Assembly: GCA_001557505.1 (NCBI GenBank)
Contig: LSAX01000006.1
Location: 3,224,001 to 3,288,000 of the forward strand
DNA: 64,000 bases
Reading direction: 5' to 3'
Origin: Reticulascus tulasneorum
Lineage: Eukaryota > Ascomycota > Sordariomycetes > Glomerellales > Reticulascaceae
The translations under genes were made by a program, and so were the position numbers. Numbering within the stretch: the stretch's first letter is position 1; the number at the start of each line of letters is the position of its first letter. Below are positions 23,559 to 35,650 of this stretch, in pieces. The notes below the pieces were generated by a model, which did no database searches, was not told the DNA's origin, and saw only the letters and a list, made by a program, of their open reading frames with translations.

Positions 23559-26500
23559 CTAGCACGCCCATCGACAGTCCATCTGACGGTTCTGTGTCGC
23601 AGTATTAGTAGAGAGCGTAAACTGGAGGTTAGAAGAAATGAGGCACTCACGGGCAGATCCCCGGGTTTGAAGAAGATCCTCGTAATTTCCGTAAATGGAT
23701 CCCAGGCTGCATTTGTATCCCACCCGCCAACCTCGCAGCGAGGAACCTTCTTCCGATCCTCGTCAATGTCGTTGGTTGACCATTTGGTGTCTCCTGCCTC
23801 GATGACAATGTCGTAGCCCATATACGCCAGTGGCCGCTTGTCCCCCCACCCTTTTTCGCCTGGCGGAGGCCTGTCGCGTCGCCTCTTCGTCTTGAGTCCT
23901 TCGTCCAGAAACTTGAACATGAGATCGTAGGGCAGCTTGGTGCTATCTCGAGATATACTCACGAAGTCGCCAAATTTCTTCATCTCGCTATCGAAGGGAT
24001 GCTTGTAGAGCTCCTTTTGCGCACCGTCGTACACCTTGATCTCGACCCGGAATCCATTGGTGCTGGGCCTCGCGATCTCCATAAGATGGGCAGTGCAGAT
24101 TCCTGAAGTGAAGGGCGGCCGTGGTGGAGAAGGAGCTGGCGGAGGAGGAGGAGGAGGAGGAGGAGGAGGAGGTGGTGGTGGTGATGGGGGTTTGGTGGGA
24201 ACAGGGTCCGCGGCAGGTGGAGGTGGTTCTGTCTTGGGTGGTTCGATGACCGTGGTCTCCGGGGTCGCGGCCGCCGTGCTGGAGCCCGGCTCTACTGTCT
24301 TGCTCTTGATAGCACACGCAGCAGCATCGGGCTCGGCTCGGCGTTGCGGTTCCCCTTGTGGCGTGAAAACTTGCCCGAAACGAGGCGCCCAAGCATCCTC
24401 GTTTCCATCCAGCGGTCGGCCCTCGAACCAGACTCTCCATTGCGCCTGGTCATTGCATGTTGGAGCTGGCTGGTACTGGACAAGGAGTTTACCTCTCTGA
24501 CTGAGGTAATTTGCATCGGCATAATCGAAGGTCTTTTTGTTTTGTGAGTCACCTTTTGGCATCCGTGGGGAGTAGTCGATTACTCTGATTGGAACATCGT
24601 ATGAGCCGAACAGTGTCCGTATCTCCCCATGAATTCGCCCGACCTGGATAAGGTACTCCAGCTTTCCTCTGTTCTGTTCCCGGTCCGCTCTCGGGTCATC
24701 GATTGAGGCGCGGTTTCGAGGAGTCATGATATAGACGCGCGGTTTCGCGTCGTCGTCAAATACATTCTCCATTCCAGGAAAGGGCATGCCGGTCGTTCTG
24801 AAGTTAGCAATGCCCGTGCTGTGTCTGCCGTCTCCAACCCCAATTCCATTCCCATGTCTCAACGCCTGGAGGACATCGGTTTGGAACAGGGCCTCGTCCT
24901 GGAAAGAATCTACCTCCCACATGTGCGTTGCCCAGGCACCACGTTGAGAGACCACGACCACGGACGTACAGCCGTAGAGACCTTTGACAGCTAGAGAGTC
25001 TACAGACCCACGAAAGAGGGAGAAGTGCGAAGTCGTAACTCCTCGGATTCCGTCGTCCCGATTTAGAACGGCTTTCAATGCATCTGCAGCTATGGCAACC
25101 TCGCCGCGCATAAATTTCTGTGCGCTGTCGCCATAGTTCTCTGGACCGGCCCACTGGTTCACAGGCGGCTCACTTTCCCGTTTAGGGGCCTTATTGGCCC
25201 TCTTGGATAGGAAGCCGGAAGATCTAGCGCTGAGCGAAATATTCAGCGACTCGGTGCCGCCATCCGGTCCGCTCTGAAGTTCTGATTTCGGGTGCCCTTT
25301 GAATGGTAAAGCTAGGTCGGGAAGACTCCGCCGTCCTTTTCCGCAGTCTGTACCACAGGTGTCTATACCGCATAGCACTGGCTTCGCCGATACTGTTGAT
25401 GTGGCAGTCGTCGCAGTGCCAGTCACCGTACAGCCCGCCACGGTGCTGTAAGCGAGAGTTGAGCACGGCAGCTCATCTCGACGCTGATTTGCTGTGCTTG
25501 TAACCGTGCAGAAGACGCTTTGATATGTTGCCGTGATAGTAGCTGTGCAAGAACTTGTTGAAGATGATTCGCTTGATGCCGTCGATGACGTTTGGTCTTC
25601 GTCTTGCTCCTCTTCCTCATCACCATCACCATCTTCATCACCATCACTATCTCCATCACCTTCTCCATCTCCCTGGCCATCACCGCCGCCGCCGCCTCCT
25701 CCTCCTCCACCACCACCACCACCACCACCACCACCACCATCATCATCACCACCATCGTCGCCGCCATCGTCACCACCGTCCTCACCGCCATCATCGCCGC
25801 CATCGTCGCCGCCATCGTCGCCGCCATCGTCGCCGCCATCGTCACCACCGTCATCGCCGCCATCATCGCCGCCATCATCGCCGCCATCATCACCACCATC
25901 ATCACCGCCACCACCTTCGTCGCCAGTTCCTCCTCCAGTTCCAGCTGTTATGTTACCAGAAAGATAATCAAGGTAAATGTCGATCTGACTATCTTCATCT
26001 CTTATTCCCTCAACCGCAGATGTGATAGTATCCAAGTCTGTGGATCCAGCCACCTGACGGAAATCGTCCAACAGCTCTAATACTTGACACATTATCTGCT
26101 TCAAGATTTCTAGAAGATCTGTGACTAAGTCACGTTTCGAAATGCTCTGAAGAGGTCCCTGGATTATTCCGCCAAGCTGTATTTTGACTAAACACCCACT
26201 TCCGAGACTCTCATCGCCACCTGGAAAGTCGTTGATCAGGCCTGCAACCTTTGGTAACAAGCCTTCTAAAGCCGCAACGGCAGCAGTTGATTGAGCTGGT
26301 TCGGGCTTGTCTAGCCAAGAGAAGATAACGGGCTGTATGGCATCATACTCAGCTAGAATTTCGGAAACTCTAGACTTGGCCAGCTCGCCTTCCGGGTCGA
26401 TTTCGGTTGGAGCAGGGGTAGGCAGGATAATAGGGTATGTAATATGGCCGCCTTGAAGGACCACGATCGTTGTTGTGACACCGTCTATGACTGTCGTCTG

Positions 26501-26824
26501 TTGAACAATGGCGGGAAAGCTCACAGCTGCGGGAAGAGAAGTTTGATCTGGAGGAGCAACCGACGAAAGAGTGGTGACCGGGGCCAGTGTCTGCGTTTCC
26601 GAAGGCTGTCCAGAGGTGCTGGAGATAGAGAGAGAGGCCGAGTCGGTGGCAGATGGATCGCAAAGTCCTAGTTGAATTTGACGTAGGAATTGACAGGGCG
26701 GCGCTGAGCCAGTTTTCGGAGGTTGTGTGTCACCATCGTTACTCTGATTGGGACTGGCAAAGCACTGGATGCCCATACATAGCACCAGCAAGGCTGGAAG
26801 CCTTCTGAAGCACGGCCGGAGCAT
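23559..26824 (-). CDS. Large secreted low-complexity protein, Asp/Gly tract, unknown C-terminal domain
   Basis: The start at 26824 gives a signal peptide (LPALLVLCMGIQCFA). One intron near the 3' end (23592-23650, 59 nt, CTAAT branch) leads to a stop at 23559, for 1068 residues. Reading through instead adds a long tail of poor composition. After an N-terminal helical region comes an acidic Asp/Gly tract (GGDD repeats, then a Gly run and Glu/Asp-rich stretch), then a Ser/Thr-rich region with several cysteines. Next is a folded-looking domain containing GLYGCTSVVVVSQRGAW and THMWEVDSF, a motif I recall from secreted fungal proteins of unknown function. A Pro run of about 16 residues precedes a last ordered domain (IVIEAGDTKW). 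It is likely extracellular or wall-associated; the acidic tract could bind cations. No catalytic residues are recognised. A (TC)8 run lies in the promoter at 26991-27006. Confidence 0.75.
24138..24182 (+). repeat. GGA/GGT trinucleotide run encoding poly-Pro on the minus strand
   Basis: A run of GGA then GGT triplets lies inside the secreted low-complexity gene. Being a multiple of three it changes only the length of the proline spacer when it expands or contracts. Confidence 0.8.
25677..25915 (+). repeat. Coding minisatellite (CCATCGTCGCCG-type units)
   Basis: About 240 nt of imperfect 12-nt units plus ACC triplets encode the GGDD repeats and Gly run of the minus-strand gene. Units differ mainly at third codon positions, which suggests selection on the protein. 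The plus strand is also open in more than one frame purely because of the repeat composition. Confidence 0.85.
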
Positions 26825-28117
26825 GCGGTCTGTTGTCTTTCTGACAGATTCGTGCGTATATTGAAACGAAAGTTGGAACGAGATGCGTTTGTACAAATAT
26901 GAGCAAGAACTATTGAGATCGTGGTGCCTTTTCAGGACCAGTGGAAACGGACCTGAGTTTATATGTTTACAGCTGCATCCGCTCCTGACATCTCTCTCTC
27001 TCTCTCTTGTGAAGATCATATCATCCGGCTTACCCCAGCATAGTATCGTGTTAGTCCAACTTCTAAGCCGTAGGCAAAGTGGCGGATGAAACAATTCATC
27101 ACATAATAACGACGATTTGGGGCTTGCAAAGACGGCCGCCATGGGAAGTTCATTCTCTCATGATAGGATACAACAACCAAACTACATATCAGCAAGGCAG
27201 GCCAACATCACTTAACCGGTGAATGCGCCTTCATGTTGGTGAGAGACGGACGCCTCTAGGCCAGCGGCTACGGGATGTTGGGAGACCCGAACAAGGTCAG
27301 GAATTGTTCCATCCCGATTTATTCCATCTCGATTATCGGAGAGCACATCATCGCTCTAGAGCTCCTATCGACCCGGCGTCGAGCTAGATACAACGGTAGA
27401 AGAGCCTGGAGTAGAAATAGTTATTGTCAGGTTCGCACTGTCGTCCGCGGTAAAGCGGTCTTGTATGTAGGCATTTGCTGAGTCTATGCTTTGGTTGGAG
27501 TGGGATGAAAGAAGTTTGCCAAGAAAACTGCAGAGCCGCTACAACCTAGCGGCATCATATGCCCAACACTACGTAGGGACTTGGTTAGGGATTGATGAAG
27601 TCCGGGTAGGATTGTATCACTCCTGTCTGTTGGCCTGGTTTCGGGGCGCTGAAGCATCCACTGTTAGTAAATCACGTTTGTGGCTGATCAGCCCTGCAAC
27701 CCTTAATTATTATTCTGAGTCGACTGATATGTGGGATTCCGGGCTGACTGGGGAGCCTACTATCACTCATGATTGCACCGGGAACTGTGTTTTGGGAGCG
27801 GACGAGAATTCGGGCGTCAATGAGGATTAGCTGATTGGCTATCCTTGTTGATAAAGCAGCAGATTCCATAAGCGCCTCGGGACCCAGTTCTGATCCCCCG
27901 CTGCGCAGTTTCAGGAGCTGCAGGAGCGCCAACAGCACGAGCTCCGAACTTTTGCTCCACCATTGCACTGCCAAGCCAACACGGCTCTAACTCATCGATG
28001 ACTCCGCAAACCCACCAACGCTTGTCTTCTTCTTTTGATTTACGTGAGTGATGAGGCGACCGATTTTTGCTTCTTGTCATTCAAGCATAACACCATTCAC
28101 TTTCAACGAGATCGAAC
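26825..28117. promoter_or_regulatory. Divergent promoter region
   Basis: A gap of 1.3 kb lies between the secreted protein (minus) and the ankyrin gene (plus). It holds the (TC)8 run near 27.0 kb and no supported gene. A motif resembling a TATA box was not found close to either start. Confidence 0.4.
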
Positions 28118-29319
28118 ATGTCTAACCGCCTGCGAGATGTTCCCATGCATTATTTCTCCGTGGTCAAGACAGGAGAATTTGAGCCCGGCCATCCTTTTTA
28201 TGGGGTCCCTAGTTTTGAAATCGGTCAAGAAGCATCCAGACGACAGCTCGAGACAATTAAGGCGGGCCTAAAGAATGAGAACCGCAGATTGGAAAGTAAA
28301 TTCGACAGTCTTCCCCCACTCCCGCCAAGACTGCCTCCAGGTTCCAGAGGACCAATACCAAGTGGCAACGAAGTCATCTCGACTTTCTACAAACTCTGCG
28401 AAGAAGGGAAAGTCCAGGAGATCCAGCAGCTAGCTGAGGGACAGAGCATTGCCCAAGATGTACTCCAAGATGTTATCCAATTCGGTATTTACCACGCAGC
28501 GGAGCAGAACCAGGCCGAGACCATGGACTACCTACTGAGAATCGGCGCCAAGCTAGATAGCTCTGTGCTCGAAACAGCGTGCGAGAAGCCATCCCTTGAG
28601 GTTTTCAGAGTACTCGTAGCTCATGGCTGGCATCCTAACCAATCCATGCAGGATTCCTCAGTCGCTCTGCGGTGAGTTTGCGTACTACTCCCGTCCTGCT
28701 TGTGATTTCGACTAAGTAAATGAGTTATTGCGTTCAAAACATTCATCTTCTGCGCTACCTCCTAGACGAGGGCGCAGACCCGAACCTGGGACGATACCAG
28801 CTGCTGAACCCGGGTGTGCCGACCGATCGCAGGTCAGGAGAAGCCCTCAACGCGGCGGCAGGATGGTGTGAGCCAGAAGTTTTCGATCTGCTGGTAGAGC
28901 GCGGTGCCAAGCTGGAGTATGCGTGGCCCTTGCACTGCGCAGCAATCAACTATCCATTCGCGCCCGGAAGCCTCGTTATGATTGAGCACCTTCTCAAATT
29001 GGGTGTCGACATCAACGGACTCGATAGCCCGCAACGCATGTCTATGTTTGCCGACGGTACGCCATTGCATTCCGCCGTCCGCTTTGGGGGAGCCGAGGCA
29101 GTCAAGTTACTTCTTGAGTTGGGCGCAGACCCAGCTGTAAAGAATAGGTTGGGTCACACGCCTTTCGATACTGCTATGAAGCAACAATATGGGGAATGGA
29201 GCTACGGAGATCCACACTCTCAGCCAACCTGGTTCTCGGAGTTAGTTGAGAAGATGGAGAGAAAGGGCGAAACGAAGGTAGCGCGACTAACGTCATTGTT
29301 GGAGAGTACAGAACTTTGA
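28118..29319 (+). CDS. Ankyrin-repeat protein
   Basis: Two exons, 28118-28671 and 28725-29319, are joined by a 53-nt GTGAGT...TGAG intron, giving 382 residues with exact phase. The N-terminal 100 residues have a basic/coiled segment (RRQLETIKAGLKNENRRLE) and a proline-rich stretch. After that come about five ankyrin units, the best being HLLRYLLDEGADPN, EVFDLLVERGAKLEYA and GTPLHSAVRFGG-AEAVKLLLELGADP. Ankyrin repeats are protein-binding scaffolds; there is no attached catalytic or NACHT domain, so the partner is unknown. It is probably cytoplasmic (no signal or membrane segment). Confidence 0.88.
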
Positions 29320-30103
29320 TATCCGAAATTCTAGGCATCGGATGAGTCATCGGAGCAAAGTAAGTTAGTTAAGTCAATTAATTTGGACCGTCAGCTCGAA
29401 GCCTTTACTGTGTTTTTATGTCCCCATCTTTTGGGTAACATGGATGATGATGGAGGGATGGTCTGGGATCTCGTTGGTCGTTCGGGACTGCGCACATGGC
29501 ACTCGCCTCTGATACATACTACTACATAGCATGGATCCCATTGGCATCTTGCAGCAGCGTGGCTGATTCCTTCGCGTGGGGAGAGCGCTAAAGCCCCTCA
29601 TTCATTCATTCACCATGCATCCCACTCGCTCTGACTCCGTCCCCTCTGCGAACCACCTCTCACGAACCGCAAGCTTCGCAGCTTACCTGATGGATGAGGG
29701 TAAAAGATTTCTCTGCGGGACCATGTCTCTTTCCTACCAACGTCAGTCATACGAGACATCCATACATTGCCTATCATGTGGTGTTCAAACCCAGAATTCC
29801 CTAGTAACGAGCGAGATTTTTGACTGTGGCTTTCCAATGGGGACCCTTGGAACCGCAAAAGCCTTGAGTGACCCCTCATGATCTCCGAAAGATCGATTCT
29901 GCCTGGCGCTCTGATCTCGCCACAGCCGCCTGCAATTCAGGGTCCAACCAGGGAATTCTTATAAGTCCATGTCAGTCACCACCGCCCTTCAATTTTCCCT
30001 CACCTCGTTTTTGTTGCCTTTCTTCCTACCCGCCAACATCATATTCCAACTATCAAATTACGATTAGACTACAATACCAAAGTCGTTCGATCCAAAATTC
30101 GCC
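29320..30103. other. Intergenic with a leader for the microprotein gene
   Basis: 29.3-29.9 kb shows no supported gene. From about 29960 there is TTATAAG followed by a pyrimidine-rich then A-rich leader typical of fungal genes, leading to the ATG at 30104. Confidence 0.4.
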
Positions 30104-30202
30104 ATGTCCACGTCCAACTATTGCTGCAAATGCGGAAGCATGATCGTCATCAGCACCTCGTGTCCCTCTTGCGGCCACAAGGAATGCAAGACTTGTTACT
30201 GA
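30104..30202 (+). CDS. 32-residue Cys-rich zinc-ribbon-like microprotein
   Basis: A short uninterrupted ORF starts MSTSNYCCKCGSM and ends CPSCGHKECKTCY. Cysteines fall in CxCG, CxxCGH and CxxC arrangements, which could hold one zinc ion (two knuckles) with a His alternative. The ATG follows a CT-rich and then A-rich leader and has a favourable context (GCCATG). Very short proteins with this CxCG...CxxCGHxxCxxC layout occur in Pezizomycotina, usually annotated hypothetical; function is unknown. Its size puts it below most gene-calling thresholds. Confidence 0.6.
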   Translation: MSTSNYCCKCGSMIVISTSCPSCGHKECKTCY

Positions 30203-30625
30203 GCAACATACATACTCTGACCCAGACCAAGAGCACCGGAGAGAAAGAAAAGTAAGGGAATCTTACGCCAGCCGCATGTACAAGACGAAGGATGAAAGCT
30301 GACGCGGTTTTACCCTAGAAGCCGATGGATTCCGAGAGCTGAGGCTGTGATGGGGGGATTCTAAGTTTCGAATGCGCGCGTGACTCTTTTGCTGTGGCGA
30401 CTGTGGCTTTTCATTGTTGCATTATGGATTATACCCTTTTTAGTCTTTGGCGTCGCTTTAGGGCTCGGCTTTAAGTATGCAATGTCAATTGAAATGATTG
30501 ATGGTTGGACATCGCATAAACTGATTACAGAGCCGTTGAATGATCCTTGGCCGATGTTACTAAACACCCCCAAGTACGATATGATATTGGCATTGCTGCC
30601 TCGGAGTACTTCCATTCCACCTTCT
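30203..30625. other. Convergent intergenic gap
   Basis: This gap lies between the microprotein (plus) and the 3' end of the permease (minus). A hydrophobic plus-strand open frame at about 30.38-30.68 kb overlaps the permease 3' end and is not supported. Confidence 0.4.
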
Positions 30626-32342
30626 TCACCGTCCCGAAATTCGCTTCTCCAACATCCTGAATGGTACATACAGTAGTCCGGTTACAACAAACGCCAACTC
30701 GAAGCCAATGTCGCCCGTCGTCTTCGCTATCGGACCCGTGTACCACACCTGCGACATGCTCGGCACCACCAGTCCGAACGACATGACGCTGGCCGTCAAC
30801 GCAGCGATGCCCGGAGGTAGAAGCTTCGCATTATCCCATGACTCGAGATCGTATGATGTACAATCTGCTTTACGGAACCAGAGGTGCTCGACAATGACCA
30901 CAGCAAGGAACGCGGCTGACCAGTAGCCGATGAGGGCGATGAAATACTCAAGAGTGAGGAAGAATTCGGCAGCTGCGCGGATGCCCACTGGGATGACGAC
31001 TATTGTGACGAGGATGGCGAAGAGGTAGCGAGGGACTTTTTTCATCACTGGCAGGAGAATCTGAAAGTTGAGCGTGACCGAGTAGCTCGTTGCCGCGATG
31101 TTGCCCAACAGACTGAAGGAGAGAATGACGGTGACGAACTTCCCAAAGCCCCCGGCTGGCGAAAGCATGGCATTCATGACACCCCCGACCAGATGGGAAT
31201 TGTACCCTTCATCCCAGGCAGGGACGCTAGGTCTGGCTCCAGCGATGGCAGCACCGAGCGTCATGAAAAGAATGGTCGGAAGGGCGAGACCAGCATACGT
31301 ATACATGAAGATGAGTTTCCTACAGTTATGGTTAGCTGAAAGTCCCTTGCAGTTTCGGATAGTCCAGTGCAACTGACGAGGAAGTCTTGGGTTCGAGATA
31401 TGTGGTGAAGTCGGAAGCCAAGCATGCCCAAGGGATCATATACGACGCCACAATCATGCCGAACGACATCACAGACGGGGCTGTGACTGGCCCAGCTAGA
31501 GGTGCCTGATCTTTCAGATGAGAGCCGCCGCAACCAACTGCGATGATGATCGATATGACAGCAGGAATCCACGCCCAACGCTCGTACATGTGCAGGACGT
31601 TAAATCCGCAGAAGGAGATCGCGAGCGCAAGCAGCGCCACAATTACGATGCCCACTGCCGGGCTCAGACTGCCGCCACCAACGGCCGAAAGGCACTGGCC
31701 GCCAATAACCGCCATGATCACACAGAAGCCAACTAGCGTGAGGACGTTCAATATGACTGGAACGGAGACGAGGTACCGGCTGCAGAGTGTTAGTCATGGA
31801 AGCTCCGATAGCCGCAATGGATTGTTTCGTACCCAAAGCTAAAACGAGCCTGGATCATCTGCCTCATACCCGTCTTCGGCCCCAGTGTAGACAAATAGGC
31901 TGGTATAGTGGTCGTCAACAGCGTGAAGAACAGGATAACCAGAGCCGAGTCTTTGATAGCGAGGCCATAAACTGGCCCAAGCATGCCAAACGTGATACTG
32001 TTATGAGTTCCAATTAGCTTTCTTGACATCTCATGGAATCGTCAACTCCGACTTCAACTAGACTTACGGTAAGATATTGGCATTCATGCAGCACCATAGG
32101 GTAAAGATGTTGACCGTTCTGGTCACGGTTCGCTCTTCGACGGGAATAGGCGCAACGCCCCGAACTTCAACGCGTCCGAAAGTGACGATCTTCTCCATGA
32201 TCCCACGCCACCCGCCGGCTGGCGCGGATCGGGCCTCTGCAATAGAGATGGAACTGTCTGTCCCATTTTTGGTGCCATGGAGTGATGAAGACTTTTCGGT
32301 GACATGACCGGCAGCCTTCCCGGCTTCCACATTATCGGCCAT
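30626..32342 (-). CDS. NCS1-family purine-cytosine-type permease (Fcy2-like)
   Basis: Four exons (32342-32068, 31997-31833, 31779-31378, 31319-30626) give 511 residues, the usual length for the family. After a hydrophilic N-terminus come RVEVRGVAPIPVEERT and NIFTLWCCMNANILPITFGMLGP, the conserved first membrane region of fungal cytosine/purine permeases. TRMRQ-like (GPKTGMRQMIQARFSFG) and ASDFTTYLEP motifs follow, in about 12 membrane segments. Such proteins are plasma-membrane proton symporters for cytosine, purines or related N-heterocycles (a few carry vitamins such as pyridoxine). It shares its promoter gap with a divergent MFS transporter, and two consensus TTGCCGG motifs sit there. The likely substrate here is a nitrogen heterocycle; which one cannot be read from sequence. 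Confidence 0.92.
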
Positions 32343-33225
32343 CGTGGTGTTCTTCGACCAGCAGGCAGAGTTGATTGGAGGTGAAGATGAGTCTCAAGGA
32401 CAATATCAAAGTAATAGCCAAACAGTTAGCTGATTGGAGGGTGAGAGAGGCTGTCTTAACAGAGATTTTCGACGCTCGCATGAGTCACTTTGAGAACGAC
32501 GATGGCCGCATGGGTCTGTTACTTATGCATGGACTGATGTCCAATGCCCGTTGAGATAATGATAATCAAGGCTGATCAATCTCATTATCGCATTCGACAC
32601 GGACTTTGACCTGCCATCTGGACTCAACACAGCTTGGACACGACGCGCTGGTGAGGGCTAGAGCGATAAGAGCATGTCTTGGTATGGGGGCAATTGATAA
32701 AGACGGATGTAATCTCAATCTTGCCAGAAATTCCGATAACAGGGCGCCATGGCCATGTGGATGCATCTACTGTAAAGGACCCGCACGATCCTCACTCAAG
32801 CGTCCAGGCAAACGACTTTGCCGGAATTGAGGTGGAGCAGACTGTGGGCGGAGCTATCTGCGCAGAAACTTCACTCTTGCCCGAACTTGCCGGATATGCC
32901 ACGGCTTTAATTTTGAGGCTCTCAAGTGTTCCCGCTTGCTCTGATTCTACTGCACTAATTGACCAGATGTGACGCCCTACCAAGGAATCTCCACACGAAC
33001 CCTTCGGCACAGCATGGCCGTTGTCGGAGCTGCCCGAGATGTCTCCGGTATGCAGGCGGTGGTGCAGAGCCGTCATGCCGGTTACGGACTTCGGTGAGAA
33101 CCAACTGAGTCAATCTGAGTGATGCAGAGCTGTTTCTCACGTTCGAGCATTGTAGGACAAGTGCCTGTCATGGCTGGGATATACCTTACGCAGCCTTCCA
33201 TACACCAGACCACGATTAACAGAGA
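32343..33225. promoter_or_regulatory. Divergent promoter of permease and MFS genes with TGCCGG sites
   Basis: The gap contains TGCCGG at 32819-32824, 32888-32893 (both as TTGCCGGA) and 33076-33081. About 0.4 would be expected by chance in 880 nt on both strands. The same motif is dense in the other promoters of this cluster. I interpret it as the binding site of the neighbouring Zn2Cys6 regulator. Confidence 0.5.
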
Positions 33226-35176
33226 ATGTCAGACCTTCAGCACCATGCTAAAGATGAGGTGCCCGGTGATAATAGCCCCGAGAGACTCATGATGCCCGTC
33301 ACGGAGGGTCCCCTGGAGGTACCATACAGTATCTATACACGCAGAGAGAAATGGTTCATAGTTGCCATGGTGGCGGTTGCTGGCTTTTACAGGTCTGTCT
33401 CAATGTCCCTGCAATGAACCAAAGGACAAATGGGCGCTCTTTGGCCGAGTTTGATACTTGTAACTAACGCATAATAGCCCCTTGCCTGCAAACATCTACT
33501 TTCCGGCAATCCCAGTGATGGCTGACGCTTTTCATGTCAGCACCGAGCTGTTGAACCAAACCGTCACTGCATATTTGGTCATGCAGGGAATATGTCCGTA
33601 ATCCCAGGGGCGCGGCTCAGTGCAATGCTAATTTGACTGAACTCACCACTAACACGTTGCCAGCACCGATGTTCTGGGGCCCTCTATCAGATCGTTTTGG
33701 GAGAAGACCCGTTTTCCTAGCATGCTTGGTCGTCCTTATTGGGTCCTGCATCGGGATTGCCCTTTGCCCGACAAACGCGTTCTGGCTTTTGATTGTGCTT
33801 CGGTGCATGCAAGCGTCAGGATGTGCCAGCACCATCGCACTTGGTAAGTACCACAATGCCTAGGCGCTTGTAAACCTTCAAAAGTATCAAATTTCTAATT
33901 ATATCATTCAAAGGTGCTGGTGTAATAGGGGATATCTCGACCCCCGAAGAACGAGGTGGTTACTTTGGCACGTTCAACCTTGGGCCTATGGTACGTACAC
34001 ATGGATTAATGAACCGACAAATCCGGAGCTGACATGGTACAGCTTGCCCCCTGCATTGGACCGGCAATTGGTGGTGTTTTATCAGAAAACCTTGGATGGA
34101 GATCTATCTTCTGGACCCTGGTGATAATGGCTGTCCTTTGCTTCGTGTTCATCTTCTTGTACGTAACTCCTTCTCTGCCTTCTCAGCAGCCCCTTCTGCT
34201 TTTAAGAACCCAGACTAAAGCTGCTATAGATTCTTGCCTGAGACTATGAGAAATCTTGCTGGCAACGGCAGCATTAGTCTCGGGGGCGTTTACAACCCGC
34301 TCCTCCCCATTGTGGGGCGCAAGTCAACCAAGCATCCGAAGCAACCTGGGTGCAAGGAGATGCTTATATCACTCAATCCATTTGTGATACTCGCCTACCC
34401 AGACGTTCTAATTACACTTATCTTCACTGGCATAGTGTACGCAGTTAACACCACGATTACTACCACCATTGCGTCTTCTTTCGCCGGGATCTACCCCTGG
34501 CTGTCCGAGACAGTCCTTGGTCTCTGTTACTTGCCCACCGGAGCTGGCATGATCGCTGGCAGTACCTTCACTGGAAAGCTTCTGGACTGGGATTATGCCA
34601 GAATAAAGAAAGGTGTTGACGTCCAGGACGGCACCATCTTGTTTCCGAAAGAATACGCCCGCCTGCGGACCATGCCAGTACACCTCGTGGTGTTTACAGC
34701 TTGCGTTATTTCCTGGGGTTTCTGCATCGAATATGCTGCCCCTATCGCGGTACCCCTGATCCTGCAGGTCATATGTAAGTGCTTGTCTGGTTGCTGGCTT
34801 GAAGAAAAAACTTGTGTCTGAACTATGAATTTGCAGTGGGATATACATCTATCGCAATTCTGAACGCCACCATGACGTTGATGATCGATATTCTCCAAAC
34901 AAGAAGCTCATCCGCAACCGCATGTGTAAGTGGCGTCTTGTATTCCTTGATTGCTATGATGGGTGCTAATCCCCGTAACAGACCAATCTTGTTCGTTGCT
35001 TGCTGGCCGCCTTACTGGTTGCCGTGATAGACAGAATGACGGCGACGCTTCGTGCGAGTTGGAGCTACGTACTACTCGGGGGAGTGTGCGCGTTGCTTTT
35101 GCCATTGATGTACGTCGAAATCAAGATCGGGCCAAGATGGAGGATACGGCGAGATTCCAAGGTGGTGGATAACTAG
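33226..35176 (+). CDS. MFS transporter, DHA1 (12-TM drug:H+ antiporter) family
   Basis: Eight exons (33226-33392, 33478-33593, 33664-33843, 33914-33990, 34043-34158, 34230-34774, 34837-34925, 34982-35176) all join in phase and give 494 residues. TM1 reads PLPANIYFPAIPVM. Loop 2-3 carries the MFS signature GPLSDRFGRRP, and the antiporter motif C region reads LAPCIGPAIGGVLSENLGWRSIFW in TM5. The SETVLGLCYLPTGAGMIAGS stretch is typical of fungal DHA1. Members export drugs, toxins, polyamines or metabolites. Divergent from the NCS1 permease, it probably exports a toxic intermediate or brings in a relative of the cluster substrate. The intron count (7) is far above its neighbours, which are intronless or nearly so. 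Confidence 0.92.
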
Positions 35177-35650
35177 GCATATTTGGTCAATGCGCTATAT
35201 ACAGCTCACGAGATTGATGCTCTTATAAAGTGATAACTGGGACATCCTGTATCTTGGCCGTCCATCGAGCCAATGATCATAGGAAGGAACAAAGGGTTGT
35301 TAGAGAGGAATGAAATGAAAGTATCCGGTGACCGTGATGTCTCGGAGTGTGGCCACAAAGGCTAGCTCAGAGGACATGAACACTAGAAGAGAAAGCTTGG
35401 TCTCAAAGAGAAGGGTATCCTGAGATCGGCTGGGAATCTGGGCCAAGAACACAAAGCTGAAGGAGAGAAATTGCACATTTGGGCTGGGTTTAAACAAGGC
35501 TCAGGGAACAATAGAACAGCGATGTGTTCTCAAGAGCGTAATATCATGATACACCGGTTTATCGTGGGACGTGGACCTACTCGAGTCACCACAAATAGAA
35601 ATAAATATTCCATATATTAGGCGAACAGCTCTAGGTAACTGGTATCACAT
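35177..35650. other. Convergent intergenic gap
   Basis: 3' ends of the MFS gene and the isochorismatase-like gene face each other. It contains no TGCCGG motif, which makes it a useful internal control for the motif seen in promoters. Confidence 0.5.

Noticed and set aside
24036..26080. Plus-strand poly-Gly, poly-Ser/Pro, poly-His and poly-Ile/Thr frames
   Set aside because: Products of the trinucleotide repeats on the other strand of the secreted-protein gene; no independent coding evidence.
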